A DNA stretch of 64,000 nt, from contig JAUTCQ010000021.1 in NCBI GenBank assembly GCA_030673845.1, forward strand, positions 186,001-250,000. Reading direction: 5' to 3'. Positions 35,395-44,943 of this stretch are shown here, piece after piece. The notes under the pieces were generated by a model. The model had not been told where the DNA came from. It ran no database searches and saw only the letters and a program-made list of their open reading frames with translations. How positions within the stretch are numbered: the first letter of the stretch is position 1; the number at the start of each line of letters is the position of its first letter. The translations under genes and the position numbers were made by a program. Origin of the DNA: Verrucomicrobiota bacterium JB022 (lineage in GTDB: Bacteria; Verrucomicrobiota; Verrucomicrobiia; Opitutales; Oceanipulchritudinaceae).

Positions 35395-37170
35395 ATGACC
35401 ACCCTCGAACAAATCTGGCGCGATGCTTGGCGGCCACCGGACCGTAGGCAGCCGTGGGAATGGTGCGAGGAGCATGTGACCGCCATACCCTACTCGCCGA
35501 TGCCGGGGCGGTTCCGCAGCGAGAACTCGCCGTGGCTGCGCGAGGTGATGGACGCAATGGTCGACCCGCGAGTGAGGGTGGTCTCGATCATGGCGAGCAT
35601 TCAGAGTTCGAAGACGCTGGGGATCGAGCTGGCGATCTGTTACATCATCGCCAACCTGCCGGGCCCCGCCTTGTGGCTCGACCAGACCGACGATGACGCC
35701 AAGGATCAGGTCGAAGCGCGCCTACATGTGCTCTTCGAGGAGTGCGAGCCGGTGAAGGCGCTCTTCCCGCTCAACCGCCACAAGAAGCGCAAGGACACGA
35801 TCCACTTTTCGAACGGCATGACCTTGTGGGCCTTCGGAGCTCACACTAAAACGAACATGCAACGGCGCTCGATCCGTTGGCTGATCGGCGACGAGACGTG
35901 GCGCTGGCCTCCCGGCCACATGGCGGAAGCCGAGGCCCGCGTGATGGCTTTTGGCTGGCTGGGCAAGTGCATCTTCATGAGCCAGGGCGGCCTCGCGCAC
36001 GACGATACGCACCGCAAGTTTGAGAGCACGGACATGCGCGAGTGGACCTTTGCGTGCCCGGCCTGCGGCGAGCGCCAGCCGTTCAAGTGGGAGCAGGTCG
36101 AATGGCCGAAGGACTGCAAGGACGCCGACGACCAGTACGACTTTCCGCGCATCCGGCAGGCGACCGTGATGCATTGCGCGCACTGCAACCACGCGATCGA
36201 CGACACGCCGGAGAACCGGCGTCGGCTCAACGCGACCGGCCGATTCGTGCCCCAGAACTCGCATGCGGCGGCGGAGAACGTCGGCTTTCACTGGAACAGC
36301 CTGGCCACGATGTCGTGGGGCGAGCTGGCCGAGCTCTACCTGCGGGCCAAGCTGGCGGCGCGCAAGGGCGACATCAACCAGTTGCAGGTGTTCTACCAGA
36401 AGCGGCTCGCCCTGCCCTGGCACGACTACGCGGAGGACTTCAAGGTCGAGATTACGCCCAGCGCTACCGCCTCGGCGAGGACTGGCCGGAGGAAGCGGGC
36501 CTCGACGCGCGTGGGCAGATCCTGCCGGCGCCCTTCCCCGTCGCCTCGCGTAAGGTGCGACTGCGCTTCCTGACCGTCGACGTGCAGATGGATCACTTCT
36601 GGCTCGTCGTGCGGAGCTGGTCGGCCGAGGGCCAGTCGCGGCTGCTCTGGTGCCAGCGCGCGCTCACGTGGGAGGAGATCGAGCAGGTCCAAGAGCGCTT
36701 CGAGATCCACCCGGGCCTCGTGTTCATCGACGCCGGCTACAACAGCTACGAGGTCTACCGGCGTTGCGCCGCCCGCGGCTGGACTGCTCTGATGGGCGAC
36801 GGCAACCACGCCTCGTTCTGGCACAACGACGGGAAGCGGCGCATGCAGCGCTTCTACTCCCCCGCCCGCCGGACCGACGTCAGCGGCCGCACCTGCCTCA
36901 TGCACTACTGGTCGAACCTCTCGATCAAAGACATTCTCGCCCGCCTACGCCGCGAGTCCGGCCCCGACGGCGAAACCCATATGGCAAGTCTCCGAAGACG
37001 CGCCCGACGGCTACCTGAAGCAGCTTGAAAGCGAGCACCGCACCCAGGTCAAGGGCAAGTGGCAGTGGGTCCAGATCGGCAAGCGCCCGAACCACTACTT
37101 CGATTGTGAGGCCATGCAGGTTGTCGCCGCTACGATGCCGAAGCTGGTGGGGGCAGAGGAGTTACTATAA
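35395..37170 (+). pseudogene. phage terminase large subunit (gpA-type), two compensating indels
   Basis: The gpA/GpA-like terminase is recognisable throughout: WCEEHVTAIPYSPMPGRF, a Walker-A-like SIQSSKT, LWLDQTDDDAKDQ, DETWRWPP, and a zinc-finger-like pair of CPAC and CAHC. Around 36455-36475 the original frame is lost and ends at a stop at 36571. The correct protein continues in another frame (LGEDWPEEAGLDARG, FLTVDVQMDHFWLVV, VFIDAGYNSYEVYR, nuclease-domain Asp residues). Around 36950-36985 it returns to the original frame (PIWQVSEDAPDGYLKQLE) and ends at TAA 37168-37170. The gene is thus an inactive phage packaging ATPase/nuclease relic. The last codons lie in AT-rich sequence, so its natural 3' end may have been replaced. 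Confidence 0.88.
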
Positions 37171-37197
37171 CGTAACATTAAATATTGATCAACGCTC

Positions 37198-37226
37198 TCG
37201 ACACTCCCGAGTATGCCTCTTATGAT
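37198..37226 (+). promoter_or_regulatory. promoter of the PEP-CTERM propeller gene
   Basis: TCGACA at 37198-37203 and TATGAT at 37221-37226 are separated by 17 bases. The ATG follows 10 bases after the -10 box, so the leader would be only a few nucleotides long. Confidence 0.55.
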
Positions 37227-37236
37227 TTAGATTCTA

Positions 37237-38199
37237 ATGAAATCCTCTTGGATCACCCTCTTTCTTGCCCTTTCGCTCGCGATCCGATCTGGCTATGCCG
37301 CCGTAGAAACGGCTCTGGTATACGTCGGAACTGAAAGCGGAAGTGTCGGTTTTTATACCTTCAGGTTTATTCAAGGCCAAGATCCCGTCCTAATTGACTC
37401 GCGCCAAACTGGCTATGAAACGCCAAGCGTTCCGACGGGATTCTCCATCGCAGGCAACGGAGACCTGCTGGTCACAGATCGACCTACTTCGAGTTTTGTT
37501 AGGTATGATAGTGATCGCTACCATCCAAATTTCATCGAAAGAGTAACGGACAGAATCAGTAGCGGCAGAGCGGATGACATCATTGCTTTTGGAAATAGAG
37601 CCTACGTTCTGAACGGAGGTCTCCTTAGCATGTTTGAGTATCAAGCAGGCAGCATGGCTTTTGTCGAAAACTTCACGATTCAAACTGGATTATCTTCTTT
37701 GACTATCTCACCTTCTGGCCAGCTATATGCCACACATACCAGACGAGACGAGCTTTACATTTATGACTTTATGCCAGATGGCTCACCTAAACTAGATAGA
37801 TCAATTTTATATCATAATATCGACGGACCCTCAAGCGTAGACTTCAATCCGATCACGGGTACTATCTACATTGCTGCTACTGGAAGTAATGCAATTTTCG
37901 CACTACCCAAAGGACAAGATACAGTCCGATTTAGCGGAATCCAGAGCCCTACAGAAATAAGCTTCCTACCTTGGGGTGATCTACTCGTAAACCACAAGCA
38001 TGCATCAGTTGCTGATCAACTTACAATCCTAGATCCGCTTACAGGAAAACGTAAAACCATAACCGTCCCGGGTGGAAGACAAATAACCTCCATATTTGTT
38101 GTTTATGATAATGCGCAAATTCCAGAGCCTTCAAGTATTTTGCTTCCCTTCTTCGCGGCATTATTCATCATAATATCCCGCCATATCAAACAGCACTAG
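37237..38199 (+). CDS. PEP-CTERM-anchored beta-propeller protein
   Basis: This 320-residue protein has a signal peptide (SWITLFLALSLAIRSGYAA) and a central domain of repeated GxLLVTD/SGQLYATH-type strands that suggests a 6-7-bladed propeller. The C-terminus is a textbook PEP-CTERM sorting signal: IPEPSS, a hydrophobic helix, then the basic end SRHIKQH. It would be exported and processed by an exosortase, then retained on the surface or in the extracellular matrix. The gene is AT-rich and has its own promoter, yet lies between a broken terminase and a broken methylase. An exosortase gene is not in the window. The binding partner is unknown. Confidence 0.78.
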   Translation: MKSSWITLFLALSLAIRSGYAAVETALVYVGTESGSVGFYTFRFIQGQDPVLIDSRQTGYETPSVPTGFSIAGNGDLLVTDRPTSSFVRYDSDRYHPNFIERVTDRISSGRADDIIAFGNRAYVLNGGLLSMFEYQAGSMAFVENFTIQTGLSSLTISPSGQLYATHTRRDELYIYDFMPDGSPKLDRSILYHNIDGPSSVDFNPITGTIYIAATGSNAIFALPKGQDTVRFSGIQSPTEISFLPWGDLLVNHKHASVADQLTILDPLTGKRKTITVPGGRQITSIFVVYDNAQIPEPSSILLPFFAALFIIISRHIKQH

Positions 38200-39474
38200 T
38201 TGCCCCCGTCGTTCGCAACAAGCGAGATTCAAATCCTTACGCGCACACCGAACTAGTGGACATCGAGCGGCTGGTGCCGAACCGACACCCGGAAAGCCAA
38301 GTGAAGCAGCTGGCCAAGATCATCCGGGCGCAGGGCTTCCGCAACGCGATCGTGGTATTAAGCGAAGCGGTTTCGTGGTGAAGGGGCACGGGCGGCTGGA
38401 CGCGGCCCGCCTGCTCGAGATGGAAGCGGTGCCGGTCGACTATCAGGACTACGAACACGAGGCGGCCGAGTGGGCCGATATGGTGGCCGATAACCGCATC
38501 GCGGAGTTGGCCGATACCGACCAGGACGCTCTCAAGGAGTTGCTGGCCGAACTCGAAGGCGAGATCGACATGGACCTGACCGGCTTCGACGGCGACGCGA
38601 TCGCCGACTTGCTGCGCGGCATCGAGACCGAGGAGGCCGCCGGAGAAGTCCCGGAGCCTCCGGCGAATCCTATCACCCTGCCAGGCAATCTCTACGAGCT
38701 GGGCGAGCACCGACTGCTCTGCGGTGACGCTACCAACCCCGAAGACCTGATCCGCCTGATGCAGGGCGAGCGCGCGATCCTCTTCGCGACCGACCCGCCC
38801 TACCTGGTCGGCTACGACGGGTGCAACCATCCGAATCCCGACCCAAAGGCGAACAAGGACTGGTCGGATACCTACGGGAAGACCTGGGACGAGCAGGAAG
38901 AGAACAGCGACCTCTACGACCGCTTTATCGCGCCGGCGAAGGCACACGCGATCGCGCCAAACGCGGCGTGGTATTGCTGGCACGCGAGCCGACGGCAAAA
39001 GCTACTGGAAGAGGCCTGGGAAAAGCACGGGGCGCTCGTCCACCAGCAGATCATCTGGCTCAAGAACACGCCGATCCTCACCCGCTCGTGGTATTTCTGG
39101 AACCACGAACCGTGCTTCTTCGGCTGGCTCAAACGTCAGAAGCCGGAGAAAACCGCTGAGGGGCACTTAAACTCAGTGTGGGAGATCTCGAACATCGTCC
39201 ACACCGAGCGGCCCGACCACCCACCCCGAAGCCGCTTGAGTGCTTCGCCATCCCGATGCGCCAGCACACCCGCCGCGGCAACCTCTGCTACGAGCCCTTC
39301 AGCGGCTCCGGCTCCCAGCTCATCGCAGCCGAACAACTTGGCCGCCGCGTCTACGGCATGGAAATCTCGCCCGCCTACTGCGACGTCATCGTGAAGCGGT
39401 GGTTGGCGCTGGGTGAGGGGCGGCGGGCGGCCAGAAACGGAAAGGTTGCTGATTTTGCCCCAAAGCGGCTCTAA
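38200..39474 (+). pseudogene. ParB-domain DNA methyltransferase, frameshifted
   Basis: Three frames are needed. The first (to ~38360) gives a ParB-N domain start (VDIERLVPNRHPESQVKQLA, AQGFRNAIVV). The second (~38365 to ~39225) continues KGHGRLDAARLLEMEAVPV, then a methylase core with the catalytic ATDPPY and later WYFWNHEPCFFG. The third gives [16 protein letters not shown] and the SAM-binding [14 protein letters not shown], to the stop at 39474. This order (DPPY before FxGxG) is that of beta-class amino-methyltransferases fused to ParB in phages. The frameshifts make it non-functional. The 5' end is missing because the PEP-CTERM cassette abuts it. The 148 bases up to the next gene contain nothing I recognise. 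Confidence 0.85.
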
Positions 39475-39622
39475 GCATCTTGAATATTTGGCTCTCCGAT
39501 GCCTTTGCGTAGCATGTGCACGCCTTGGAAGCTGCTTCTCGTAAAGCCGACAGCTGATGTCCAGTATGGGGCACGATCCAGACTAACGATTTGAAAGCTA
39601 AAACGAGCCTCAATCTGTGCTT

Positions 39623-40441
39623 TCAGCGAGCCGCATGCTGTACCCAATGATTGAGCGTAGCGGCCTCGCGCGGATAGTGCGCCGGGTCATCACCGGCGAC
39701 GAACTCGATGAGGGCCCAGCGGTGCTGGCCGTCGGCCGCTACGGCGTCGAGATAGGCTTTCCAATCCTCCTCGCCTTCGGCCAAGGGGCGTCGATCCGTC
39801 CACCCGCCAGCGCCCCAGTGGAAGACATGGATGTGGGCCAGCCGGTCTTGCACATCATCCATGGTGGCAAGGCAGGTGGCAAAGTCCGTTCTTGCGTGAG
39901 GCTGCCAGAGCGATTTTGCATTGGGCAAGTCGATGCCTCGAAAGAACTGGACTGTGGATGGGCGATTTTCGGTAAGCGTTTTGCCGTGGAACTCGGTCGC
40001 GACGTCGATCTGGTGAGTCAAAGCCAGCTCGCAGATTCTTACGTAATCGTCCTTTACCGCCTGCGCTTCCTCTTGAGTGTAATCCTGGGGGCTGCGCCGC
40101 CCCGCCCACACGCGGATGCTAGGGGCGCCCAAGGCAAGTGCGGTCTCCAGCACGGTCTCGAATTCAGGCTCGCCCGGCTTCTGCTCGCCGCAGCGGTAGT
40201 AGGAGCCGTAGCAGACCACTTCCAGACCCGCGTCTCGCGTCATCTGACCGACGGCATGCGCCTGCGCCAGATCACCTGCCGGCACATGCACGTCCCCTCC
40301 CCACTCGATGCCCCGCTGGGACGCTGCGGCCACCAGAGCAACAATCTCCTGAGGCGAAAGCTGCCGGAAGGTGACCGAGACAAGCCCGGTAGAGTATTTT
40401 CCAATGCGCGGGGCGGTCGAAAATTCCATGGGTGAAGCCAT
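39623..40441 (-). CDS. sugar phosphate isomerase/epimerase (TIM barrel)
   Basis: This is a 272-residue AP-endonuclease-2-type TIM barrel. The ATG at 40441 gives MASPMEFS; a longer reading from 40459 would overlap the gene upstream. Barrel motifs include GIEWGGDVHVP, GLEVVCYGSYYR, GAPSIRVWAG, ATEFHGKTL and HIHVFHWG, with the metal-binding acids and histidines expected of xylose-isomerase-like epimerases. It probably epimerises or isomerises a sugar, uronate or keto-inositol in the cytoplasm. It starts one base from the stop of the pyruvyl-transferase-like gene on the same strand and is the last gene of the second catabolic run. Confidence 0.8.
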   Translation of the reverse strand: MASPMEFSTAPRIGKYSTGLVSVTFRQLSPQEIVALVAAASQRGIEWGGDVHVPAGDLAQAHAVGQMTRDAGLEVVCYGSYYRCGEQKPGEPEFETVLETALALGAPSIRVWAGRRSPQDYTQEEAQAVKDDYVRICELALTHQIDVATEFHGKTLTENRPSTVQFFRGIDLPNAKSLWQPHARTDFATCLATMDDVQDRLAHIHVFHWGAGGWTDRRPLAEGEEDWKAYLDAVAADGQHRWALIEFVAGDDPAHYPREAATLNHWVQHAAR

Positions 40442-40442
40442 C

Positions 40443-41777
40443 TTATTGCTCGGTTCCAAAGGCCGCTTCGTGAACGATGGCCATGGATTTCCGCTGGCGC
40501 TCTTCGACGATCTTCATGGCCTCCGCCAGTTTTTGTTGGGCCTGCGTGGGATCACGGTGCATCTCGAATAGCGTTTGGACGATGTCGTCGCTGCTCGCCT
40601 CGTCGATGTCGAACATCCAGTCGCTCAGCCCGATGTCGTTCCACATCTGCTTCTTGTAGGTCTCCGTGGAAGAGGTCAGGTAAATGGCGGGGGTGCCGAC
40701 TGCGGAAGCCAGGATAGGAGAATGGCATTCCATACTGACGAGGGCGACCGCATTCTCGTAGAGGGCGGCGGCTTCGTCGGGCAGCCAATAATCCTCCCGC
40801 CACGCCACGTAAGGCTTCACATCTTCCGGCAGTCGGTCGAACACCCACTCGCGGTGCAGATCCATCTCGAAAACCATTTCCGGCACGAGGGCGACTTTTA
40901 GGCCGGTTTCGCGCACCCAGCGCACGATGATCTCGCGGATGCTCCGCATGTCGGCTTCGAGGTATCGAGCGTTGAAAGCATCCTTCCTGCGGTCGATCTC
41001 ATTCGGCTCCCGGTTGCGGATGCGGTAGTAGGGGGCAAAGCGGGTGCGTGCGATGATGCAGATATAGGCGTCGGGCTCGAGCTCGTGCGCTTCCATCCAG
41101 GCATGCGCCTTCTCTTCGTCTTGCTGGGTTGCAGCGAAGGTCGCATCGGGCGCAAATTCCATTATTTCTGCCTTGATGCCAGCCTTTTGCGCCGCTTCCA
41201 GTGAATCCGCCTCACGGAAAAACACAAAGGCGGCATCGCTGAGAAATTCCACCGTTTCCGGCTCAATGGGGCCACGTTCCGAGATCTGCGCGAACAAGGT
41301 GTCATGATCCAGGGTGACGCCGTAGTAGCCGAAGGGCTTGCCTGATTCCTTCCACCAGAGCTGGAAGCCTGGGTTCAGGTGGATAGCAGGGGCGGATCCG
41401 TGCAGCAGCAGATCGGCTTCGTCAAATGCCTGCGAAAGCGCATCGGTCGTAAAGGTCCCGTCGGGGTTCACGTCTCCATCGACAAAGCTCACGCGGGGAA
41501 ACTGCCGCTGCAGCGTTTCCTTGACCCCGATACCCAGATCCTTGCCCCAAAGGACTATCTCGGCATCCGGCGCGTGCGTCTCCAAAAGCGCCAGGAGGCC
41601 GGGCGTGTGTGCGATGTCGCCGATATTGGAGGTCTGCCAGCCGGATCGGACCAGGATGACAGGGGAATCTTCAGTATCAGGGCTCTTGTCTTTGGTTTGG
41701 GCGCACGCGCTGGTGCCAAGGCCAAGGAGGAGCGCAGCCATCGCGCTAAAACGCCAGTGATTTGTTTTCAACATCAT
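40443..41777 (-). CDS. exported polysaccharide pyruvyl transferase-family protein
   Basis: This protein has 444 residues from the ATG at 41777. A signal peptide is clear (MAALLLGLGTSACAQ); the Cys makes a lipoprotein possible though the lipobox is atypical. The mature part follows the PF04230 pattern: SNIGDIAHTPGLLALL, ADLLLHGSAP, VSMECHSPILASAVGTPAIYL, and a C-terminal SDWMFDIDEA. Family members transfer pyruvate from PEP to cell-wall sugars in the cytoplasm, so an exported member is odd and may have another role. It lies between a symporter (13 bases upstream) and an isomerase, so a link to sugar handling in this run is likely. Confidence 0.72.
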   Translation of the reverse strand: MMLKTNHWRFSAMAALLLGLGTSACAQTKDKSPDTEDSPVILVRSGWQTSNIGDIAHTPGLLALLETHAPDAEIVLWGKDLGIGVKETLQRQFPRVSFVDGDVNPDGTFTTDALSQAFDEADLLLHGSAPAIHLNPGFQLWWKESGKPFGYYGVTLDHDTLFAQISERGPIEPETVEFLSDAAFVFFREADSLEAAQKAGIKAEIMEFAPDATFAATQQDEEKAHAWMEAHELEPDAYICIIARTRFAPYYRIRNREPNEIDRRKDAFNARYLEADMRSIREIIVRWVRETGLKVALVPEMVFEMDLHREWVFDRLPEDVKPYVAWREDYWLPDEAAALYENAVALVSMECHSPILASAVGTPAIYLTSSTETYKKQMWNDIGLSDWMFDIDEASSDDIVQTLFEMHRDPTQAQQKLAEAMKIVEERQRKSMAIVHEAAFGTEQ

Positions 41778-41790
41778 GAAATAAAGGGGA

Positions 41791-43563
41791 TTAGGGGTTG
41801 AAAGGAGAGGCCGAAGCGGCTTGAAGGAGGCGTTCGGCACGCCGTTTCTCGGCGGCCGCTCCTTTGCGCAAGAGTAAGCCGATGGCCGCGACAAAGCCGG
41901 TGACGAAGAAGACACACAAGGCTTCCCATAGCTCGCTGATGCCGAGCAACAGCAGGCAGAGCAGGCCGCCCGCCACGAGACAGGTGTTACCCATGATAAA
42001 GAGCTGGTCGTAGTCTTTGGAAACCCCCACCTCTTTCATATAGTCGACCGGAGTCGCCATCGTGCGGAAAAACGACTCGACCTGCGCCTTGTATTTCTCG
42101 CTGGAGTAACGATAGAAGGGGCGACAGGCCAGCACCGCCAGTCCACAGGAGATGAGGATCCACATCGCCCGCTCCTGGATCGTCCAGCTTTCGCCGAAGA
42201 AGTGCGCATCGACCATCGACCAGATGGAGGGAATCAGGCAGACGAAAAAGATGAAGAAGAACGACCAACGGGGGAGCTTTTTCAGGTAAAGCGCGACCAG
42301 CAAGGGCAACGCGAGCGGCAGACCGATGACCGACTGCACCATGAGGTAGGCATCGAAGAGCCGGAACTCCTCCTGTTGGGAAAGCAACAGCGCATAGCTG
42401 ACCAGCAGCAGCCCCAGGAGCACGGTAACCGTCTTGCAGAGGATGAGGTTGGCCTTGTCCGACAACGGTGGCAGGCGCATGGCTTCGCGCACCCTAGGGA
42501 CGAGGTTGTTGGCGATAATCCCGGTCTGGCTGTTCAGGCCGGTGTCCATGCTGCTCATGGTGGCAGAAAACATGGCTGCGATCATCAAGCCCGTCATGCC
42601 AGAAGGCAGGAGCTTGGTGGCGAGGTAGGCGTAGGCGGCGTTGGAGGGGTTCTCCATGTCCAGCGCCATGATTTCGCCTTCATACAGGAAGCGGGCGACC
42701 ATCGGGGGGATGAACCATGCCGCGGTGCCGATCATCATAAGGATGAGGGCCAGCAGCGAGCCCCTCCCCGCCTCCTTACCGTCCTTTGCCGCCAGGAACC
42801 GCTGCGCGCTCCCGTGCCCGACAAAGCCGATGAACTGCATCAGGAAAATCACGATGATCCATTCCCAAGTAAACTTGTTGTCGGGAAAAGCTCCGGGCTC
42901 CTTCGCCCAGGTGAAGTCTGCCGCAAAACGCGGGTCGTTGAAGTAACCCAGAAACGCGCCGACTCCACCGATTTCCTTCAGGGCCAGGAAGGCGATCAGG
43001 AGGGTGATCGGGACCAGCACGAGGCCTTGCACGAAATCCGTCGCCATGACGGCCCAACGTCCACCGCTGGTCGAATAGAAGACCACCACGGCCCCGATCG
43101 CCACGATGGTGGGCTCGAGCGGGAGCTGGAAGATCGAGCTGGTGAATACAGCGAGAGCCCACAGCTGGATCGCCGCCGACAGGGGCAATGTAAGCAGCCC
43201 CGCATACACGGTGAACTGCTCCACGACGGTGCCATAGCGAGAGCGTACGATATCGACAATCGTGTAGGCACGGGTATTGCGAAAGCGGGCACCTACCCAC
43301 AGCCAGCATACGAAAAAGCCGCAGCAGTTTGCGAAGTAGATTGCCAGCATCGTCGGGCCGGCTTCAAACGCGGCCGATGAATTACCCGTGAAGGTAAACG
43401 CGCTGATGCCCGACATCAGCATACTGGTGCCGATGAGCCACCAGACGCCCTGGGCGCCACCGCGGACGTAATCACTGAGGTTCTTGTTCTGCCGAGACAA
43501 GACTGCGCCCAGGATAATGAGCACTACGAAGTAAATGGCTAGAGTAGCATATTCCGCAATCAT
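41791..43563 (-). CDS. sodium:solute symporter (SSS family)
   Basis: This is a 590-residue multi-pass protein with ~13-14 membrane helices starting almost at the N-terminus (ATLAIYFVVLIILGAVL). SSS signature segments are present: GTSMLMSGISAFTFTGNSS and MFSATMSSMDTGLNSQTG. It is a paralogue of the symporter at 6281-8008; the same two segments are nearly identical in the two proteins. It would import a sugar or uronate with Na+. It is the fifth gene of the second run counting from the TonB receptor. The 177 bases between its start and the propeller gene upstream contain no gene. Confidence 0.9.
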   Translation of the reverse strand: MIAEYATLAIYFVVLIILGAVLSRQNKNLSDYVRGGAQGVWWLIGTSMLMSGISAFTFTGNSSAAFEAGPTMLAIYFANCCGFFVCWLWVGARFRNTRAYTIVDIVRSRYGTVVEQFTVYAGLLTLPLSAAIQLWALAVFTSSIFQLPLEPTIVAIGAVVVFYSTSGGRWAVMATDFVQGLVLVPITLLIAFLALKEIGGVGAFLGYFNDPRFAADFTWAKEPGAFPDNKFTWEWIIVIFLMQFIGFVGHGSAQRFLAAKDGKEAGRGSLLALILMMIGTAAWFIPPMVARFLYEGEIMALDMENPSNAAYAYLATKLLPSGMTGLMIAAMFSATMSSMDTGLNSQTGIIANNLVPRVREAMRLPPLSDKANLILCKTVTVLLGLLLVSYALLLSQQEEFRLFDAYLMVQSVIGLPLALPLLVALYLKKLPRWSFFFIFFVCLIPSIWSMVDAHFFGESWTIQERAMWILISCGLAVLACRPFYRYSSEKYKAQVESFFRTMATPVDYMKEVGVSKDYDQLFIMGNTCLVAGGLLCLLLLGISELWEALCVFFVTGFVAAIGLLLRKGAAAEKRRAERLLQAASASPFNP

Positions 43564-43740
43564 GGGAGGGGGGAGTTGACCTTCTTAAAGCTGTCTGGAG
43601 CGCGGGCTGATCAGAGTGATATCACAATGCGACCAACGAATGAAGCCGCGCTCCATGGGGTTCTGAAAGTAGTATCTGAGTGCCGCCGCAAACGACGACT
43701 GATCAACAAGTCTCCCTGTAGATCAAGTGCGTCGAGCGCT

Positions 43741-44943
43741 TCAGGAACCGAGGGGCAACTGGCTGATGTCGACCGCGTAGATTTGCCGACCGTCGCCTTC
43801 GTGAGTGGAGTCGATCAGGATGGTCCTGCCATCAGGAGTGGCCTTGGGATGAAGGTCGCAACGCCATTCGCCTGTGTATTCCGGGGCCGCCGGAAAGGCA
43901 CCGAGCTCGATGCGACGGTCCTGACCCGGATGATACAGATAGAGCTCCTGCTTACGACCGCTCTGGTGGGCGTAGGTGTCGTTGAGGATCCAGTCGGCGT
44001 GCGGCGCGGGGAGGTAGGTATTGTGACCGTTCCGCGGCATCAGCCGATGGCCCACGGGCTCCAGCTCTGCCGTGCGATCCCGGAACAGATAGAACCTCTC
44101 CGCCCCACCCTCGGGCTGGGTCCAGGCGCAGATGTGTTCGGGGTCGCGCCAGATGAAATGGGAAGTGTTGCCCGAAGGGTCGAGAATGTAGATATTCGAG
44201 CCGTCCCCATCCATCGTCACCATGCGGGTTTCGAAGCCCCCTGAGGCACGGGAGGCCCGTTCCCCCATCGTGCGACGCCAGCGATGGAGGAAGACCAACC
44301 GCTGACCATCCGGACTGATGAGGAGGTGATTGAAGTAGTTCCAGAAGCCTGCCAGCGACTCGCCCCGGTGTGGGATGAGGGCCAGATCACGGATCGAGAC
44401 GAGCGTCGTTTTTTGGCCCGTATCAAGATCCAGACGATAGATGCCCGTATCGTCCGGCGTGCGGTTGGACTCATTGGGGTCTGGCAGACCAGCATAGCCG
44501 TAGCCCGGGCGCATGTTCTGGATGCGCCGGAAATCCGTGCCGACGCCAAAGCGCCCGTCGGGGCTCAGGCAATAGATGGCGTCGTCGAGCACGCGTTCGG
44601 CTCCCGTCTGGAGGTTGAGGATCCGAGTGGCGTGGTGGTCGCCTACGCGGTCGTTCCAGACGATCTCGTGCGGATGCCCCGGCCTGAATTGGAGCATGCA
44701 GCCCTGCTGCCAACCCCAGGACCGGCTCTCGCCCAGCGATACCCACTGGTTTCCAATTTGGCGGTCGATCAGGCCAACCTCAATCACATCGTCGGCCGTA
44801 GGAGAACGATGTTCGAAACCGACCTTCATCCCCAGGACGAAACGGCCCGCAGGGTCGGTCTGAAGTTTGTCGTAATAGCCAAACCAGTGATAGCCAGGGC
44901 CCGTCGTGAGCTTCTGGACCGGCGGAAAAGCGGCGTCTCTCAT
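43741..44943 (-). CDS. cytoplasmic beta-propeller protein (oligogalacturonate-lyase/TolB-like)
   Basis: This is a 400-residue protein without signal peptide. A highly characteristic N-terminus, GPGYHWFGYYDK, is followed by seven or so beta-strand repeats with ...SPDGQ, LDLDTGQ and NHLLISPDGQRLVFLHRW. The layout recalls PL22 oligogalacturonate lyases and TolB-type propellers, but the metal-binding histidines of PL22 are not obvious to me. The ATG overlaps the stop of the GH2 gene by four bases (ATGA), so it is translationally coupled to it. Likely it acts on the same oligosaccharide. Without a defined activity, a sugar-binding role is equally possible. Confidence 0.6.
   Translation of the reverse strand: MRDAAFPPVQKLTTGPGYHWFGYYDKLQTDPAGRFVLGMKVGFEHRSPTADDVIEVGLIDRQIGNQWVSLGESRSWGWQQGCMLQFRPGHPHEIVWNDRVGDHHATRILNLQTGAERVLDDAIYCLSPDGRFGVGTDFRRIQNMRPGYGYAGLPDPNESNRTPDDTGIYRLDLDTGQKTTLVSIRDLALIPHRGESLAGFWNYFNHLLISPDGQRLVFLHRWRRTMGERASRASGGFETRMVTMDGDGSNIYILDPSGNTSHFIWRDPEHICAWTQPEGGAERFYLFRDRTAELEPVGHRLMPRNGHNTYLPAPHADWILNDTYAHQSGRKQELYLYHPGQDRRIELGAFPAAPEYTGEWRCDLHPKATPDGRTILIDSTHEGDGRQIYAVDISQLPLGS

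Larger units (their letters stand above)
25604..39622. mobile_element. mosaic accessory region (insertion remnant, defence genes, decayed phage module)
   Basis: Between two carbohydrate regions lies ~14 kb with a degenerate transposase, hypothetical genes without recognisable housekeeping roles, a SIR2-HerA pair, broken phage packaging and methylase genes, and AT-rich insertions. Base composition switches abruptly several times. I could not identify an integrase, a tRNA target or flanking direct repeats, so the borders are set by the neighbouring catabolic genes. Confidence 0.6.

Noticed and set aside
25604-39622. tRNA gene, integrase or direct repeats marking an integrated element
   Set aside because: I looked for a cloverleaf and a tyrosine or serine recombinase and saw none. 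The boundaries stay undefined.
42202-43380. Plus-strand open frame of ~390 codons inside the second symporter gene
   Set aside because: It is hydrophilic, repetitive and entirely antisense to the conserved SSS helices.
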